DNA of 64,000 bases from Aureobasidium sp. EXF-3400 (Eukaryota; Ascomycota; Dothideomycetes; Dothideales; Saccotheciaceae), in contig SWBL01000142.1 in assembly GCA_024195585.1 (NCBI GenBank), positions 1 through 64,000 on the forward strand, written 5' to 3'. Under the pieces are notes generated by a model, which was given only the letters and a program-made list of their open reading frames with translations, had not been told where the DNA came from and made no database searches. The position numbers and the translations under genes were made by a program. Shown here one piece after another: positions 21,961-35,203 of this stretch; the first letter of the stretch is position 1; each line of letters starts with the position of its first letter.

Positions 21961-21968
21961 CGGTTCGG
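21961..21968 (+). promoter_or_regulatory. CGGTTCGG word, site 5
   Basis: Exact copy about 176 bp upstream of the PhyH start codon. Confidence 0.5.
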
Positions 21969-22143
21969 GACAGCCAGTAGGCGAAGCAAAAGCTAAGCGT
22001 CTAGCAAGGATACTTTCCACATATATGATCCAGCGTTTCTGAACCAAACCATCAATCATTCCAACTACAAAGATATTCATATCAGCCTTTCTATCCTCTG
22101 ATACGAATTCAGCGCAAAAGAGATATACACATACACAAACAAG

Positions 22144-23270
22144 ATGTCGACTCAAACAACAACACAAATGTCCGAGGTGGAGCAGCTCCGCCTGAAGGCC
22201 AGCAACAGCCCTGCCAACGACTGGATGGCCGATTTGGCTAGAGACGGATATGCCGTAGTCAAAGGTGCCGTCGCACAAGAGAAGGCTGCTCAATACGCTG
22301 AGCGCATGTACCAATATCTCGAAGGCTTGTGAGTACAGACTCTGTCAAGAATTTGATTGACCCAAATGACTGACTTTCTGTGCAGTGGCCTTGGCTTTGA
22401 CAGAAATGATCGTTCAACATGGCACGGTGACCACCTGCCTGAGATCAATAACAAGGGCATGTGCCTCGACTACGCCATTGCCCATGAAGACTTTGTCTGG
22501 GACATCCGATCAGAGCCTGGAGTCGTTGGAGCATTCGAACAGTGGTTGAAGACCGAAGACCTCATCGTCTCCTTCGATGCCGTCAACTTCGGCCTAACTG
22601 GTCGCAAAGACCTAGCACCTAACTCACCATGGCCCCACCAAGACCAGGACCCCGCCAAGAATGGCTTCCGCTGCTTGCAAGGTCTTGTCAACATTCTCCC
22701 CAACGGACCTAACGACGGTGGTCTCATTGTATGCAAAGGCGCCCACCTCTTCAGCGAGCAATTCCACAAGGAGGTTGGATTCCCTGAGAAGGAGCGCAAC
22801 GAGCACATCCCCGCCTGGAACCCTGAGTGGTATGGCTTTACCGACAACGGCATGAAGTGGTTCGAGGAGAAGGGTTTCGAGTGGGTCAAGGTGTCTGCAG
22901 AGCCTGGTGATCTTCTCCTGTGGGATTCAAGAACACCTCACTACAACCTGAGCTCCACAACGGACCAGAACCGTTTCTGTGTATACACTTGTTACATGCC
23001 TGTCGCTGAAGCAAGTCAAGAGGATCTGCAGCGCAAGAAGACTGCTTTCGATGGATGGTTTGGCACCACACACTGTGAGTCACATCTCTCCCTCTTAACA
23101 ATGACATTCGACTGACAACAAGCTTAGGGCCCAATGCGCGCGTCTTAGGCAGAAATTCGGCCAAGAGAAATGGTACACTTGATCCTTTCAACAGAACGGA
23201 GCCCGTCAACAAGCCCCAGTTGAGCGAGCGCGCATACCGTCTCACAGGTATTCCGTACATCAAGGCATAA
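22144..23270 (+). CDS. Phytanoyl-CoA dioxygenase (PhyH) family Fe(II)/2-oxoglutarate oxygenase
   Basis: Non-heme iron, 2-oxoglutarate-dependent oxygenase; hydroxylates a small-molecule substrate that cannot be named from sequence. Exons 22144-22328, 22386-23074 and 23128-23270; 338 aa. The double-stranded beta-helix iron triad is visible: His146 and Asp148 in SPWPHQDQDP, and His247 in SRTPHYNLSS. A GGLIVCKGAHLFSEQF segment between them is typical of PhyH. No targeting signal is apparent, so probably cytosolic. It is divergent from the FAD monooxygenase; the shared promoter is dense in the 8-bp word, so the two oxygenases are likely co-expressed and may act in one degradative or biosynthetic route. 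The C-terminus (IPYIKA) is not a clear peroxisomal signal. Confidence 0.9.
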
Positions 23271-23563
23271 GAAAAGAGAAAGACTGAGGTAGTGGTCCCG
23301 AGATTGCTCTGAGTAACGCTTGATTTTAGGAGTAAAGGTTCGGTTATATTTCCAAATAGTCTGGCAAGGCACATTCGTTATTTTTTGGATTGACTTTCCT
23401 TCCGGGAAGCCGAGATCATTCCGTGTCTGTAGTTGTGATGTATACTCTCTTGTGCACATTCCTCGGTGCGACTCCATGGTGTTTGGATGTTGGTTGTTCT
23501 TGTGGAGAAGTATTAGTACATACGGTTTTGTGCTAGTGGGTACAGAATTCGAAAGTCGGCGTT

Positions 23564-25720
23564 TCAATGTGGTTCATCAAAGGATAGATGTGGTATGCCC
23601 ATCAAGTGCTCAATGTCCATGCCTTCCAAGGCTTCAGCATCCAAGGCAAGATCCCCTACATACAAGCGTGGGAACAGCATATCCCACTCATCTGACAAGT
23701 TAGGATCCTGGGCGTGAGTCAATTGCACAGTATTGTTGTCGTGATCGTGGTTGAGAGATCCCGACTCAGAGGTAAATTGTGGCTGGGGTGAGGTTCTTCT
23801 TGTTGACACTCTCGAGCTGGCCAGGCGCTTGGGCGAAAGCGTGTCCCGAGATGCAAACTGTTTCAAGGTCTTCAAGAGTGTGTAGAATCCAGGATCTTGT
23901 CCATCTGCGGTGTATTGTTGTTCGACCGCCTCTGCAGCTGAGTAGATCAACCCGACATCGGAGCGAGCGGACCACGAGGTTGAGTTCTTCAAAGTGTTGA
24001 TAGACAGCACGTAGATAGCCATCAGTGGTCCAGTCATTGTCTGAAGCCTCGAGTTTTTCGTGATTTCTCGAGCTTGTAAGAATGCAGTGATGATGGTTCT
24101 GGCAGAGTTGGCACATATCGATTCGCTTGATGCAAGACGCTTTGCGTTGGCCTTGCCCAAGTCATAGCGAGCAAGGTTTGCCTGGTGTATTTCCTTGTCC
24201 ATCAACAACGCAGCTCGATGAAGATTGATCATAGTCGTGTGCAGCTGAATGCTCAGAAATGCTCGAGGAAGAGCAAGATCCGGGTCATTGAGAGTGATGT
24301 CTCCGTCACAGCGTAATCTAGCAGGAAGTTTGTTTTGCCACTCTAGCAAAGATTGGTCCAAACGGGATTGTGCTTCCAAGACCGCAGTGATGGTTGGAAG
24401 TCTCGGCGTGCACAGATGTCTGGAAATGCTCCCTTGTATGGAGCCCAGATCAAGAAGAGCTTGCAAGGCTGCCAAGTCTTGAGTATCGGTGGTCTGGAGG
24501 TCCCTTGACTGATCAATGTCCTCATCCTGTACCTGAGGAGGGCGGCCGGTTTCTAAACTCATCATGCGGTCGAGACAATAAGCACTCCACCAGGTATGGA
24601 CGCCTAATCGTACGACTTCTGTCTGCTCACGGTTGAGATTGCCGTACCCGTTCAACTTTCTGTGCAATCCAAGAGTATGCAGTATACGAATGGCTTGTCC
24701 CAAAGCTTGCGAACCGGCACCGTCTTTGTTGCGCCCTCTCAAAGCCAAGCAGATGAGCAATAGAGCCTGAGCTGACTGTAGATACGGCTGAGCAACAAGG
24801 TAAGCATACAAGGAGTATGCTGCTGTGACAAAGCTGAGGCCCTGAGTAGAGTGACCGAGAGAATCGGCTCCAATAGCTAGACAAGCATAGACTGTCGCAA
24901 TGAGTGGCCTTTCGGAGACTGGAAGAGTTCTCAGATCTTGTTGGCACATATACTGTATCGTCAAAGTAATGCCTTCAGCCGAGACTATAGGGAAGACCAT
25001 GCCTGGCCCTGAGACAAATGCTCCGACATACTCCCGCCATGCACTAGGGACTGGGGGCATGTACAGGTCCGCCGGTAGTTCCATCTCCTCGCAGAACCTC
25101 ATGCCATGCTGGAAAGAGCTCGTGAGACCGGTAGGAGACACATGAAACGTCCTATCCAGCCATTGCGAAAACACCTGGAGGCTAGTAGAGCCTAGATACT
25201 TCCTCTCGGTAGCGCTGACGGAGTTCACGGCGAATCCAGAGCCCTGGCCAGTGTCTATCATACCAGGTTGGACGGCAGGCTCGATCATGGGTTCTGTCAC
25301 TTGACCATGTCGCTGATTGTGAAGATCTGGTCTGTGCACAAGACCGCTGATAGCCATCCGAGAAGTTGAGAGGCCAATCGGAATCTGATGCAGCGGCGTG
25401 CTTGGTTGCCATGCAGGACTCTGAGAAGGGCCCACGCTACATGTCAAAGACTCTACTGTTGCGATTGCGCGATCAGCTGAGGGCGATTGAGCGGACTCAC
25501 TCGGTGATACGGCAAGACCGGTCCCAGCTCTGCGACGAGCGTGTGTCGAGAGTTGGTCAGGGTTGTTTGGATCAGTGGTGATACACTCGGCTTTCGCTCG
25601 AACACAATTGGTGCAAGACGGCTGGCGCTCGTCACAACGCACTTTCCGAGATCGACATTTGTTGCAGGCCCGGGACAGGCGAACGCGTTTCTGCGGTCGG
25701 TTCGTGGCATCCGAAGACAT
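23564..25720 (-). CDS. Zn2Cys6 transcription factor with fungal-specific middle domain
   Basis: Nuclear regulator, single exon, 718 codons from ATG 25720 (the frame stays open another 48 codons upstream without an ATG). Zinc cluster Cys19, Cys22, Cys29, Cys36, Cys39, Cys46 (C-x2-C-x6-C-x6-C-x2-C-x6-C) preceded by the basic KRVRLSR. A Ser/Pro-rich linker follows. The fungal_trans middle homology region is clear around residues 270-500: ALGQAIRILHTLGLHRKL, then VHTWWSAYCLDRMMSLETGR with PPQVQDEDID. The gene is divergent from the MFS transporter; their 653-bp shared promoter has two copies of the 8-bp word seen before the oxygenases. It is the likeliest pathway-specific regulator of the block, possibly autoregulated. 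That link is inference. Confidence 0.9.
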   Translation of the reverse strand: MSSDATNRPQKRVRLSRACNKCRSRKVRCDERQPSCTNCVRAKAECITTDPNNPDQLSTHARRRAGTGLAVSPSESAQSPSADRAIATVESLTCSVGPSQSPAWQPSTPLHQIPIGLSTSRMAISGLVHRPDLHNQRHGQVTEPMIEPAVQPGMIDTGQGSGFAVNSVSATERKYLGSTSLQVFSQWLDRTFHVSPTGLTSSFQHGMRFCEEMELPADLYMPPVPSAWREYVGAFVSGPGMVFPIVSAEGITLTIQYMCQQDLRTLPVSERPLIATVYACLAIGADSLGHSTQGLSFVTAAYSLYAYLVAQPYLQSAQALLLICLALRGRNKDGAGSQALGQAIRILHTLGLHRKLNGYGNLNREQTEVVRLGVHTWWSAYCLDRMMSLETGRPPQVQDEDIDQSRDLQTTDTQDLAALQALLDLGSIQGSISRHLCTPRLPTITAVLEAQSRLDQSLLEWQNKLPARLRCDGDITLNDPDLALPRAFLSIQLHTTMINLHRAALLMDKEIHQANLARYDLGKANAKRLASSESICANSARTIITAFLQAREITKNSRLQTMTGPLMAIYVLSINTLKNSTSWSARSDVGLIYSAAEAVEQQYTADGQDPGFYTLLKTLKQFASRDTLSPKRLASSRVSTRRTSPQPQFTSESGSLNHDHDNNTVQLTHAQDPNLSDEWDMLFPRLYVGDLALDAEALEGMDIEHLMGIPHLSFDEPH

Positions 25721-26042
25721 GGGCTGTCGGTACTCTCTTGCAGTGAGGGATTCCTTGCTTGGACGAAGTAGAGCAATATGGGCTTCGGTATCGCGAGCCG
25801 GGCTTGTCAAGACTCCATGTTCTCGGGACAGATATTGTTCTGAGCGCCACGGACTGCACTCCACCGGGAGGAAGAATCAGAAGATGGTGTCTTCAAGTGA
25901 AAGCGGGGTAATTGTGACTTGCCGATTGGCTCAACAAGACGAACCGATGTTCTTCCGGTGAACTTCTTCCCCTCTTCTCACGAGTTCCCCACGCCCAGAG
26001 CTTTCTGCTCTCCACACAGAGTCTCGGGTCAGCTCTGTCTCT

Positions 26043-26050
26043 CGGTTCGG
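26043..26050 (+). promoter_or_regulatory. CGGTTCGG word, site 6
   Basis: Exact copy about 325 bp upstream of both the regulator and transporter start codons. Confidence 0.45.
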
Positions 26051-26116
26051 CATAACGTCTCTCCCTTTGCGGCATTCGACCTCGCTCCAGGCCCCATGTT
26101 CTCGAGCTTGGGTTAT

Positions 26117-26124
26117 CCGAACCG
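26117..26124 (-). promoter_or_regulatory. CCGAACCG word, site 7
   Basis: Exact copy in inverted orientation to site 6, 66 bp away and about 250 bp upstream of the transporter start. Confidence 0.45.
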
Positions 26125-26373
26125 ACGACTGGATTGGTGGCTTACGCATTAGATTGAGTGTGATTGGCCTCCAGGTTGAACAAGTCCCCATGGGGGTCTA
26201 CTCTTCTTCCTCCACCTGGGGACCCCACGCCAACGAGTAGGATCTTTCCCAGCTATATTACACAGGCCTCGAGCCCGTTCTTTAGTGCCTGCAGCAACAC
26301 CTCCTTGATCCTTCTCTTCCATCCCCAATCTTCCTAATCGCTTCCCATTATAACAGCGGCTTGATCCTCCGTC

Positions 26374-28048
26374 ATGACATCCACTATGGATCATGCAAAG
26401 GCGAACGTGGTAGCAGACCACATGGAGATGCCAGAGAAGGGCTTTTCGGACCAACAACAGCCTTCAAATGGCGACCTCCAACTTATCAATACCATTGGTG
26501 AAATCCGAAGAATTCCTATTCCCTCCAGCGACCCCAACGATCCTCTCAACTACTCTAAGTGGAGGAAGCTGGGCATCCTGATATGCTGCTGTTGGTTCTC
26601 AATTTTCTCTCTCGTTCTCGTCGGCGGTCTTGGTCCCATCCTCGGAGTCTTCATTGGCCTTTACGCTCCCACTGGAAAGAGCATTCAACAGGTTGTCAAT
26701 CTCACTACCTATCCCAGCTTGGTCATGGCATTCGGTAAGATCATTTTTACGTATCCGCAATTCAATTTGCTGACACACATCAACAGGCAGTTTCCTCATC
26801 CTTCCTTTGACCATGATGTTCGGCCGACGACCTATCTTCTTGGGATGTTCTATCCTCCTCCTGGGCTCCACCCTTGGCGCCGGTGCCAGCAACTCTTACA
26901 ATACTCACATGGCTTGCCGTATCCTCCAAGGTGTGGCAGCTGGAGCCACTGAATCTGTCTTGCCTCTGATCATTACCGACATGTCTTTTGTCGATGAGCG
27001 AGGTCTCTGGTTTGGTGTTTACTGGGGCTCTCAGAACCTCATCAACACCGCCTTCGGTATTGGTGCTTCTTATCTAGTTGCTGCCACTTCCTGGAGATTC
27101 TTCTACTGGGTTCTGGCTATATTCGCCGCAGCTGGTCTGGTCATTGGCTTCTTCCTCCTGAGCGAGACCAGGTACACCAGAACCCCTGCGTCGATGAACG
27201 GCCAGGTCATCTACACCGATGAATGGGGTGTTACCCACTTCCTGACCGATTCCGAAGCTCGGGAACGCATTGGTCAACTCCAACAATCTGATGAACAAGA
27301 ATACCGTCAGAAGACTTACATCCAACACCTGAACCCAGTCAGTGGTGTCGCTCCCAACGCTCTCAAGCTGGGTCTTGGTGCGAACCTCAAGATGCTACAA
27401 GCCTGTAGTTCGCCTGGTGTCATCTATGCCATCCTCGTGTCTTCCATCGCGCTCGGTGTTGGCATTGCCATGTCGCTCGTCTATGCTTCTATCCTGACCA
27501 CCTCTTTCCACTGGTCCGAAAAGTCAATCGGACTTGTCAACGTTGGTATCCTCCCTGCCTCTTTTGCCGCCATGTTCTACGCTGGATACATCGGTGACAA
27601 AATGAACCTCTGGCTTGCCAAGCGTCGTAACGGCGTACACGTTCCTGAAGACACACTTGTTCAGTTGATCCTGCCCTTCTTGGTTGGTGCGATCGGCATC
27701 ATCATTTTTGCCATCACCGCAAACGACCCTGAGAACTACTCTTCCTGGGGTATCATCATGGGCTGGACACTCTACGAATTCGCTTTCATTGTTGTCCTGA
27801 TCACCACCACGCACTTTGGTTCCGAGGCTTTCCCCAAGAACCCTGGTCCCGCCTTGGTTGTTGTCATTGGTGTCAAGAACATCATCTCTTTTGGTGCGTC
27901 ATTTGGTATCGTACCAATGGTGCACGCGTTCAACTACCTCACTGCCTTCATGATTCTGTTCGGAATCTATGTTGGCATCTTTTTGCTTGGTATTCCCGTC
28001 TACTTCTTCAACCCCAAGTGGAGAGCATACATGGCTAGGGAGAAGTAG
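26374..28048 (+). CDS. MFS transporter, DHA1-like
   Basis: Twelve-span proton antiporter of the drug:H+ antiporter 1 type, in the plasma membrane by family. Exons 26374-26734 and 26787-28048 with a 52-bp intron; 540 aa. A polar N-terminal tail of about 60 residues ends in SSDPNDPLNYSKWRKLGIL, the entry signature of fungal DHA1 proteins. After the intron joint (MAFGSFLILPLTMMFGRRP) comes the conserved loop 2-3 GRRP motif, then GVAAGATESVLPLIITDMSF in helix 5 and SETRYTR in the central loop. The C-terminal half contains KNPGPALVVVIGVKNIISFG. In this setting it may export a product or intermediate of the two oxygenases or import their substrate. Substrate not determinable. Confidence 0.9.
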
Positions 28049-28641
28049 AGGATCAGAGTGCTCATGATCAATGTATATAGTCCCAGAGTCTGCTATGAAT
28101 GTTTACGCTTGTTCAAATATTCGATTCGACGTGAAGCTGTTATGACATACCAAGTTGTCGACCCTCAAAGTTTAACATGGCCTTCCGAACAGCATGGAAT
28201 TTATCCAGATTTTAGCCAATTACGAGTAAAAAATTGCTTTGTGTTGAAGGCAAGTCATGTCAGCAGTACCACCCTGTCGTTAAGTCGAGTATTCGGCTGC
28301 AATTGATTTGTTCCCGTTCTGATGACAGCTCATGTACTCCAATGTGATTTTGACTTATCGGAATGAGATTGACGGCGGGAAATGCGCCTCCTCGTCCCGC
28401 GTTCCTGAGGCATGTGCAGCAGGTATTTCGGTGGAAGGATTGACTTAGCTACAGCCGAAAAGATGTGCATCTCAGCTGTAGAATCGCGTTGTGTAGCAAT
28501 GCCTTTTTCCCGCAGACGTAAGTCCACTTCAAGTCGGATGCTAGCCCGCGAATGATGGATCTACAGCCTACTAAGTTGTGAGTTCTGTGATCCAAGATCG
28601 GGAGGAAATAGGACGAGATCGATTGAGGTCTATAGAAATTG
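28049..28641. other. Intergenic, promoter of MAL-type regulator
   Basis: Holds the transporter 3' region and the regulator's promoter. One TTTAGCC (reverse of GGCTAAA) occurs near 28211. No gene supported. Confidence 0.35.
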
Positions 28642-30534
28642 ATGTGGGGTTCGCATTCAGGTCACATGACTTCGCGCGTCTTGTTGGTCAACCCAAACTT
28701 GACCTCTATTCCTCGAGACCTTCTGATCAGGCCAATGCCTGATCTGTCTGCTGATGGTCCTAGCATGTCGGGCCGGCGAGCGTCACGTCCTTGTGACCAC
28801 TGCCGAACGCGCAAAGTTAAATGCAACTATGCGATGCCTTGTGACCGATGTCAGAGCAATCATTTGATGTGCGCATACAACACGGTCAGAAAGAAGAAAG
28901 GCCCAAAGCCTGGACGAGGCTTGGTCATCGACTCCATTCGAGTGCGGTACCCGGAAAATCCGCTTGTCACAGAAAGCACGACCTGCGGAGCACGATCGGA
29001 GCCAGGAGACCACACATCCACGGACGATATGGATCATGAGCCTCGGCCCAGCTCAAGCAGTCATCATGAAGTTTCAGCAAACCATTTCACCTCTGATCCT
29101 ATGAATCTTGGCGACATGAGTGACCATGCCTTGGGGAATGTGCTGAACGTGGACGGCTACTTTACATTCGATGAGTTTGCGGAAAACGTACTTGGCTCAT
29201 CGGAATCTTGGCAAGATGCAAATCGTGTTGGCCACTCGCAGCATCTTGCTGTTGCAAATTCGACAATCACCAATCAGGCTAGCCCGTCGTCCATGAGTGA
29301 GGGACTGTGGTCGCCAGGCTTTGACGGAACAATCCCAAAATTGGACAGGATTCTCGAGCGTGGAGTGGCTCTTTTTTTCAGGCACATGTACCCGATCTAT
29401 CCTCTCTTGGATCAAAGAAGGATCACTGCTTTACTCTCTCGCTTTACAGAACTTGATACCACAGAGAGTGGACTGCTAAAGTCGATTTGCGCTTTAACAC
29501 TAGTGACAGTGGAGTTCTGGCCCACCATGACTGCCGAAAGGAGAATCGTCGTCGCGCGAGAATACATCAAACAGTGCTTAGAAGCTCGCATATCCAACAA
29601 TATCATGGAGCATGCAACCATGGACGATGTTCTGACCTCACTTTTCATCGCTGTGGCTTACTTCGACTTGAAGTCTCGTAAGACTTCTTGGTTCTACCTA
29701 CGCGAAGCCATCAGCTTGGCTTACCTCGCTGGCATCAACACTACGATCAAGGATCCTGAGCTCGACCCGTCGGAAAGGATTCGCCGCCAACGTCTCTATG
29801 CTCTGCTATTCATTACAGAGCGTGGCGCGTGTATTCACGATTCTTTTCCAGTCAGTATTATGCTCCCGCCGGACTTGACTGGCGAGGCGCTGCCCGAAGA
29901 AGACCCAACCATCTCACTCGGTCTAAGCAATATCCACCGCCTCTTCTCACTCTTGGACATGAACTTTGTGCGAGTATGGAATGGGGCTATCTCATCTTCT
30001 TCGACTGAGGAGAAATTCTCTGAACTCGCAACTCTACAGAGAGAACTACGCCAGCCATTCCAGATCGATGGTGTATCTGAGACCCAACGAGCGGACATCC
30101 TGGTGACACAGCAGTGGCTTCGTTTGACCATCTGGCAGGCAGCGCTGAGGCTTGGCCTGATATCCTCTTCCGCAGCAGAACCAGAATTCGGATATACATA
30201 TCCACTCGAACTTGCGTACGCACTTCGCGAGGTATTGAAGACTCTGTCTCCAGCAGCCATACAAGCCCATGGTCTAGGCATTTTCGAGAAGCAGTTCGAA
30301 ATCGTGTATTCACTACTTGATGTGCTGGCTCTTCCGGGATCATCGCACTCCACAGATCATCAGGAGGTTCTCTTGTCACTTTTACTCAGCTTATCAGCCT
30401 CGCCAAAATCCAGGGATATCTACGTCCGCATATTGCAGAAACGTATGACTCAGGACAGCACGAGTGGAGCGGGACAGAAGTACATCAGTCTCGCTGATGT
30501 AGAGCTACTGTTAGATGATCAACGTAAACATTGA
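28642..30534 (+). CDS. Zn2Cys6 transcription factor, MAL-activator (MalR/AmyR) type
   Basis: Probable maltose-responsive activator. Single exon; 630 codons from ATG 28642, though ATGs at 28666, 28735 or 28765 may be used since residues before the zinc cluster are not conserved-looking. Cluster: Cys51, Cys54, Cys61, Cys67, Cys70, Cys77 (C-x2-C-x6-C-x5-C-x2-C-x6-C), followed by RKKKGPKPGRG, the basic KKGPK patch typical of yeast MAL63-like and Aspergillus MalR/AmyR proteins. The middle homology domain spans about 215-450 (ALFFRHMYPIYPLLDQRRI; DDVLTSLFIAVAYFDL; SWFYLREAISLAYLAGI). Neighbours are an intracellular maltase and an alpha-glucoside permease, the same three-gene set as the Aspergillus MAL cluster. 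Function is inferred from family plus context. Confidence 0.85.
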   Translation: MWGSHSGHMTSRVLLVNPNLTSIPRDLLIRPMPDLSADGPSMSGRRASRPCDHCRTRKVKCNYAMPCDRCQSNHLMCAYNTVRKKKGPKPGRGLVIDSIRVRYPENPLVTESTTCGARSEPGDHTSTDDMDHEPRPSSSSHHEVSANHFTSDPMNLGDMSDHALGNVLNVDGYFTFDEFAENVLGSSESWQDANRVGHSQHLAVANSTITNQASPSSMSEGLWSPGFDGTIPKLDRILERGVALFFRHMYPIYPLLDQRRITALLSRFTELDTTESGLLKSICALTLVTVEFWPTMTAERRIVVAREYIKQCLEARISNNIMEHATMDDVLTSLFIAVAYFDLKSRKTSWFYLREAISLAYLAGINTTIKDPELDPSERIRRQRLYALLFITERGACIHDSFPVSIMLPPDLTGEALPEEDPTISLGLSNIHRLFSLLDMNFVRVWNGAISSSSTEEKFSELATLQRELRQPFQIDGVSETQRADILVTQQWLRLTIWQAALRLGLISSSAAEPEFGYTYPLELAYALREVLKTLSPAAIQAHGLGIFEKQFEIVYSLLDVLALPGSSHSTDHQEVLLSLLLSLSASPKSRDIYVRILQKRMTQDSTSGAGQKYISLADVELLLDDQRKH

Positions 30535-30669
30535 AGTTTGGAAAAGCATACACAACTGACAGACACGTTCTACTTGGATGTCCATGCAAAGGATTTATGA
30601 AATGTATTCAGGACCGCTACTTGAGCACAAAGCTGATTAGTACGTCGTCAATTCATGATTTGCTAATGG

Positions 30670-33208
<2,539 letters not shown>

Positions 33209-35082
33209 ATGGCCGACACACGAAACTTTTCGATATCCAGTGGTCAGGATGCGACACGCAAGGGCAGCATCACTGGAATGGATACTCCTCATCTTGCTAG
33301 AGTCGATACAGTCGTCGCGACTGAGGCTGCTAGAGCGACCCAAGCCGAAATCTCCATGACCCTCTTGCAGGGTATCAAGACTTATCCCAAGGCTATTGGA
33401 TGGTCTATCCTGCTATCCACTTGCATCATTGTAAGTATCTGATATGAGTGCCAGTACAGAGAAAAGGACTCAAGCTAATTTTATTCTCATTAGATGGAAG
33501 GATTCGATATCGTACTCATCAACTCGCTGATGGCTCTCCCAGCCTTCCAGCGTCGTTTTGGAGAGCCTTCGCCGAAGGGTGGCTACCAGATCAGCGCTGC
33601 CTGGCAGTCTGGTTTGTCCAATGGCGCTCTGGTCGGCGAAGTGTTGGGCTTGTTCTTCATTGGATACATCGTTGAACGCGTTGGCTACAAGAAGACCATG
33701 ATCGGATCCCTTGCTCTTCTCACTGGTTTCATCTTCATTGTCTTCTTCGCCCAGAATCTGCCTATGCTTCTTGTTGGAGAGATCCTTATGGGTATCCCAT
33801 GGTCAGTTGTTCGACGAATAAAAACACGAGGTGTCAGGTGCTAACACACACCTTAGGGGTGCCTTCCAGACCTTGACCACAACCTATGCCGCAGAAGTCT
33901 GTCCCGTCGCGCTGAGAGCTTACCTCACTACTTATGTCAATCTTTGCTGGGTCATTGGACAATTCCTATCATCGGCTGTACTCAAGGGCGTCGCAAATGA
34001 GACTGGGCCGCTCGGCTACAAGCTTCCCTATGGACTTCAATGGATCTGGCCAGTACCCCTGATCGTTGGAATTGCTTTGGCACCCGAATCACCCTGGTGG
34101 CTTGTACGCAAGGGTCGCCTTGAAGAAGCCAAGACACAGGTCCTTCGTCTTACATCTCGCAACCAGACAGAATCAGGCTTCGATGCCAATGAGACGGTCA
34201 ACATGATGGTCTACACCAACGAACTCGAAAAGGCAAGCACCTCTGGCTCAAGCTACCTGGATTGCTTCAAGGGAACCGATCGTCGACGAACAGAGATTGT
34301 ATGCATGGTCTGGGCTGTCCAGACTCTGTGTGGAGCATCCTCTTTCACAGGTTACTCGACATACTTTTTCGAGCAGGCTGGGTTGGACACTTCGTCGGCA
34401 TTCTCCATGTCGCTTGGACAATATGGATTGGGTGCTGTCGGAACTATCCTCTCTTGGTTCTTGATGATGAAGTTCGGACGCCGTACCCTCTACCTCTACG
34501 GCCAAATCGCCATGGCCTCGATCTTGCTGATTGTTGGTTTCTTGGGTATCGCTCCTGCATCTGCACACAACACACAGTGGGGAATTGGAGCTATGATTCT
34601 CATCTACACCTTTGTCTACGATATGACCGTAGGACCAGTCTGGTACGTTTCCTCCAACTCCTTTCGTTGAGCCTTATAAACTAACATCAATCAGCTACTC
34701 ACTCGTCGCCGAAATCTCATCCACACGTCTGCGCAACAAGACCGCCGTACTCGCCCGCAACCTCTACAACATCACTGGTGTCATTGCCAATGTTCTCACA
34801 CCCCACATGCTCAACCCCGATGCCTGGAACTGGGGAGCAAAGGCTGGCTTCTTCTGGGCCGGCACTGGTTTGCTGTGTGCTGTGTGGACCTATTTCCGTG
34901 TCCCTGAACCAAAGGGCAGAACTTATGCTGAGATGGATATGTTGTTTGATGCCCACATTTCCGCTCGCAAGTTCAAGGAGACCAGTGTCGATTCTTTTGT
35001 TACTGCCGCGCATGTGGATAAGGATGTGTTTGATGAGGATCTGAAGATGGCTTCGGAACATGTGGATAAAGTGCAGGAGTAG
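33209..35082 (+). CDS. MFS maltose / alpha-glucoside:H+ symporter
   Basis: Plasma-membrane permease of the sugar porter family, yeast Mal/Agt1 and Aspergillus MalP type. Exons 33209-33430, 33494-33801, 33857-34642 and 34695-35082; 567 aa. Features: long polar N-terminal tail (about 60 residues); MEGFDIVLINSLMALPAFQR in helix 1; a family-typical GGYQISAAWQSGLSNGALVGE; WGAFQTLTTTYAAEVCP in helices 4-5; PESPWWLVRKGR opening the central loop (maltose permeases have PWWL where hexose carriers have PRWL); CYSLVAEISSTRLRNKT near helix 10; PEPKGRTYAEMDMLF after helix 12. All four joints restore these motifs. It pairs with the divergent cytosolic maltase for uptake and hydrolysis. Confidence 0.93.
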
Positions 35083-35203
35083 ACTGGCGTTGAGTTTTCG
35101 GATCCGGCAAGGCGTGCACAAAAATGCTTGATTCTTGAAGTTCTAGTCTGTCTTTTCTAGGCATGCCTATGTATTCCCTGTCCGTACATAAATATTGACT
35201 TAC

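Larger units (their letters stand above)
21625..22143. promoter_or_regulatory. Divergent promoter, FAD monooxygenase / PhyH dioxygenase
   Basis: 519 bp between start codons. Contains four copies of the CGGTTCGG/CCGAACCG word: two overlapping at 21829-21841, one inverted at 21849-21856, and one at 21961-21968. No gene supported inside. Confidence 0.6.
25721..26373. promoter_or_regulatory. Divergent promoter, Zn2Cys6 regulator / MFS transporter
   Basis: 653 bp between start codons. Carries CGGTTCGG at 26043 and CCGAACCG at 26117, plus a 7-of-8 match (ACGAACCG) near 25939. No gene supported inside. Confidence 0.55.
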
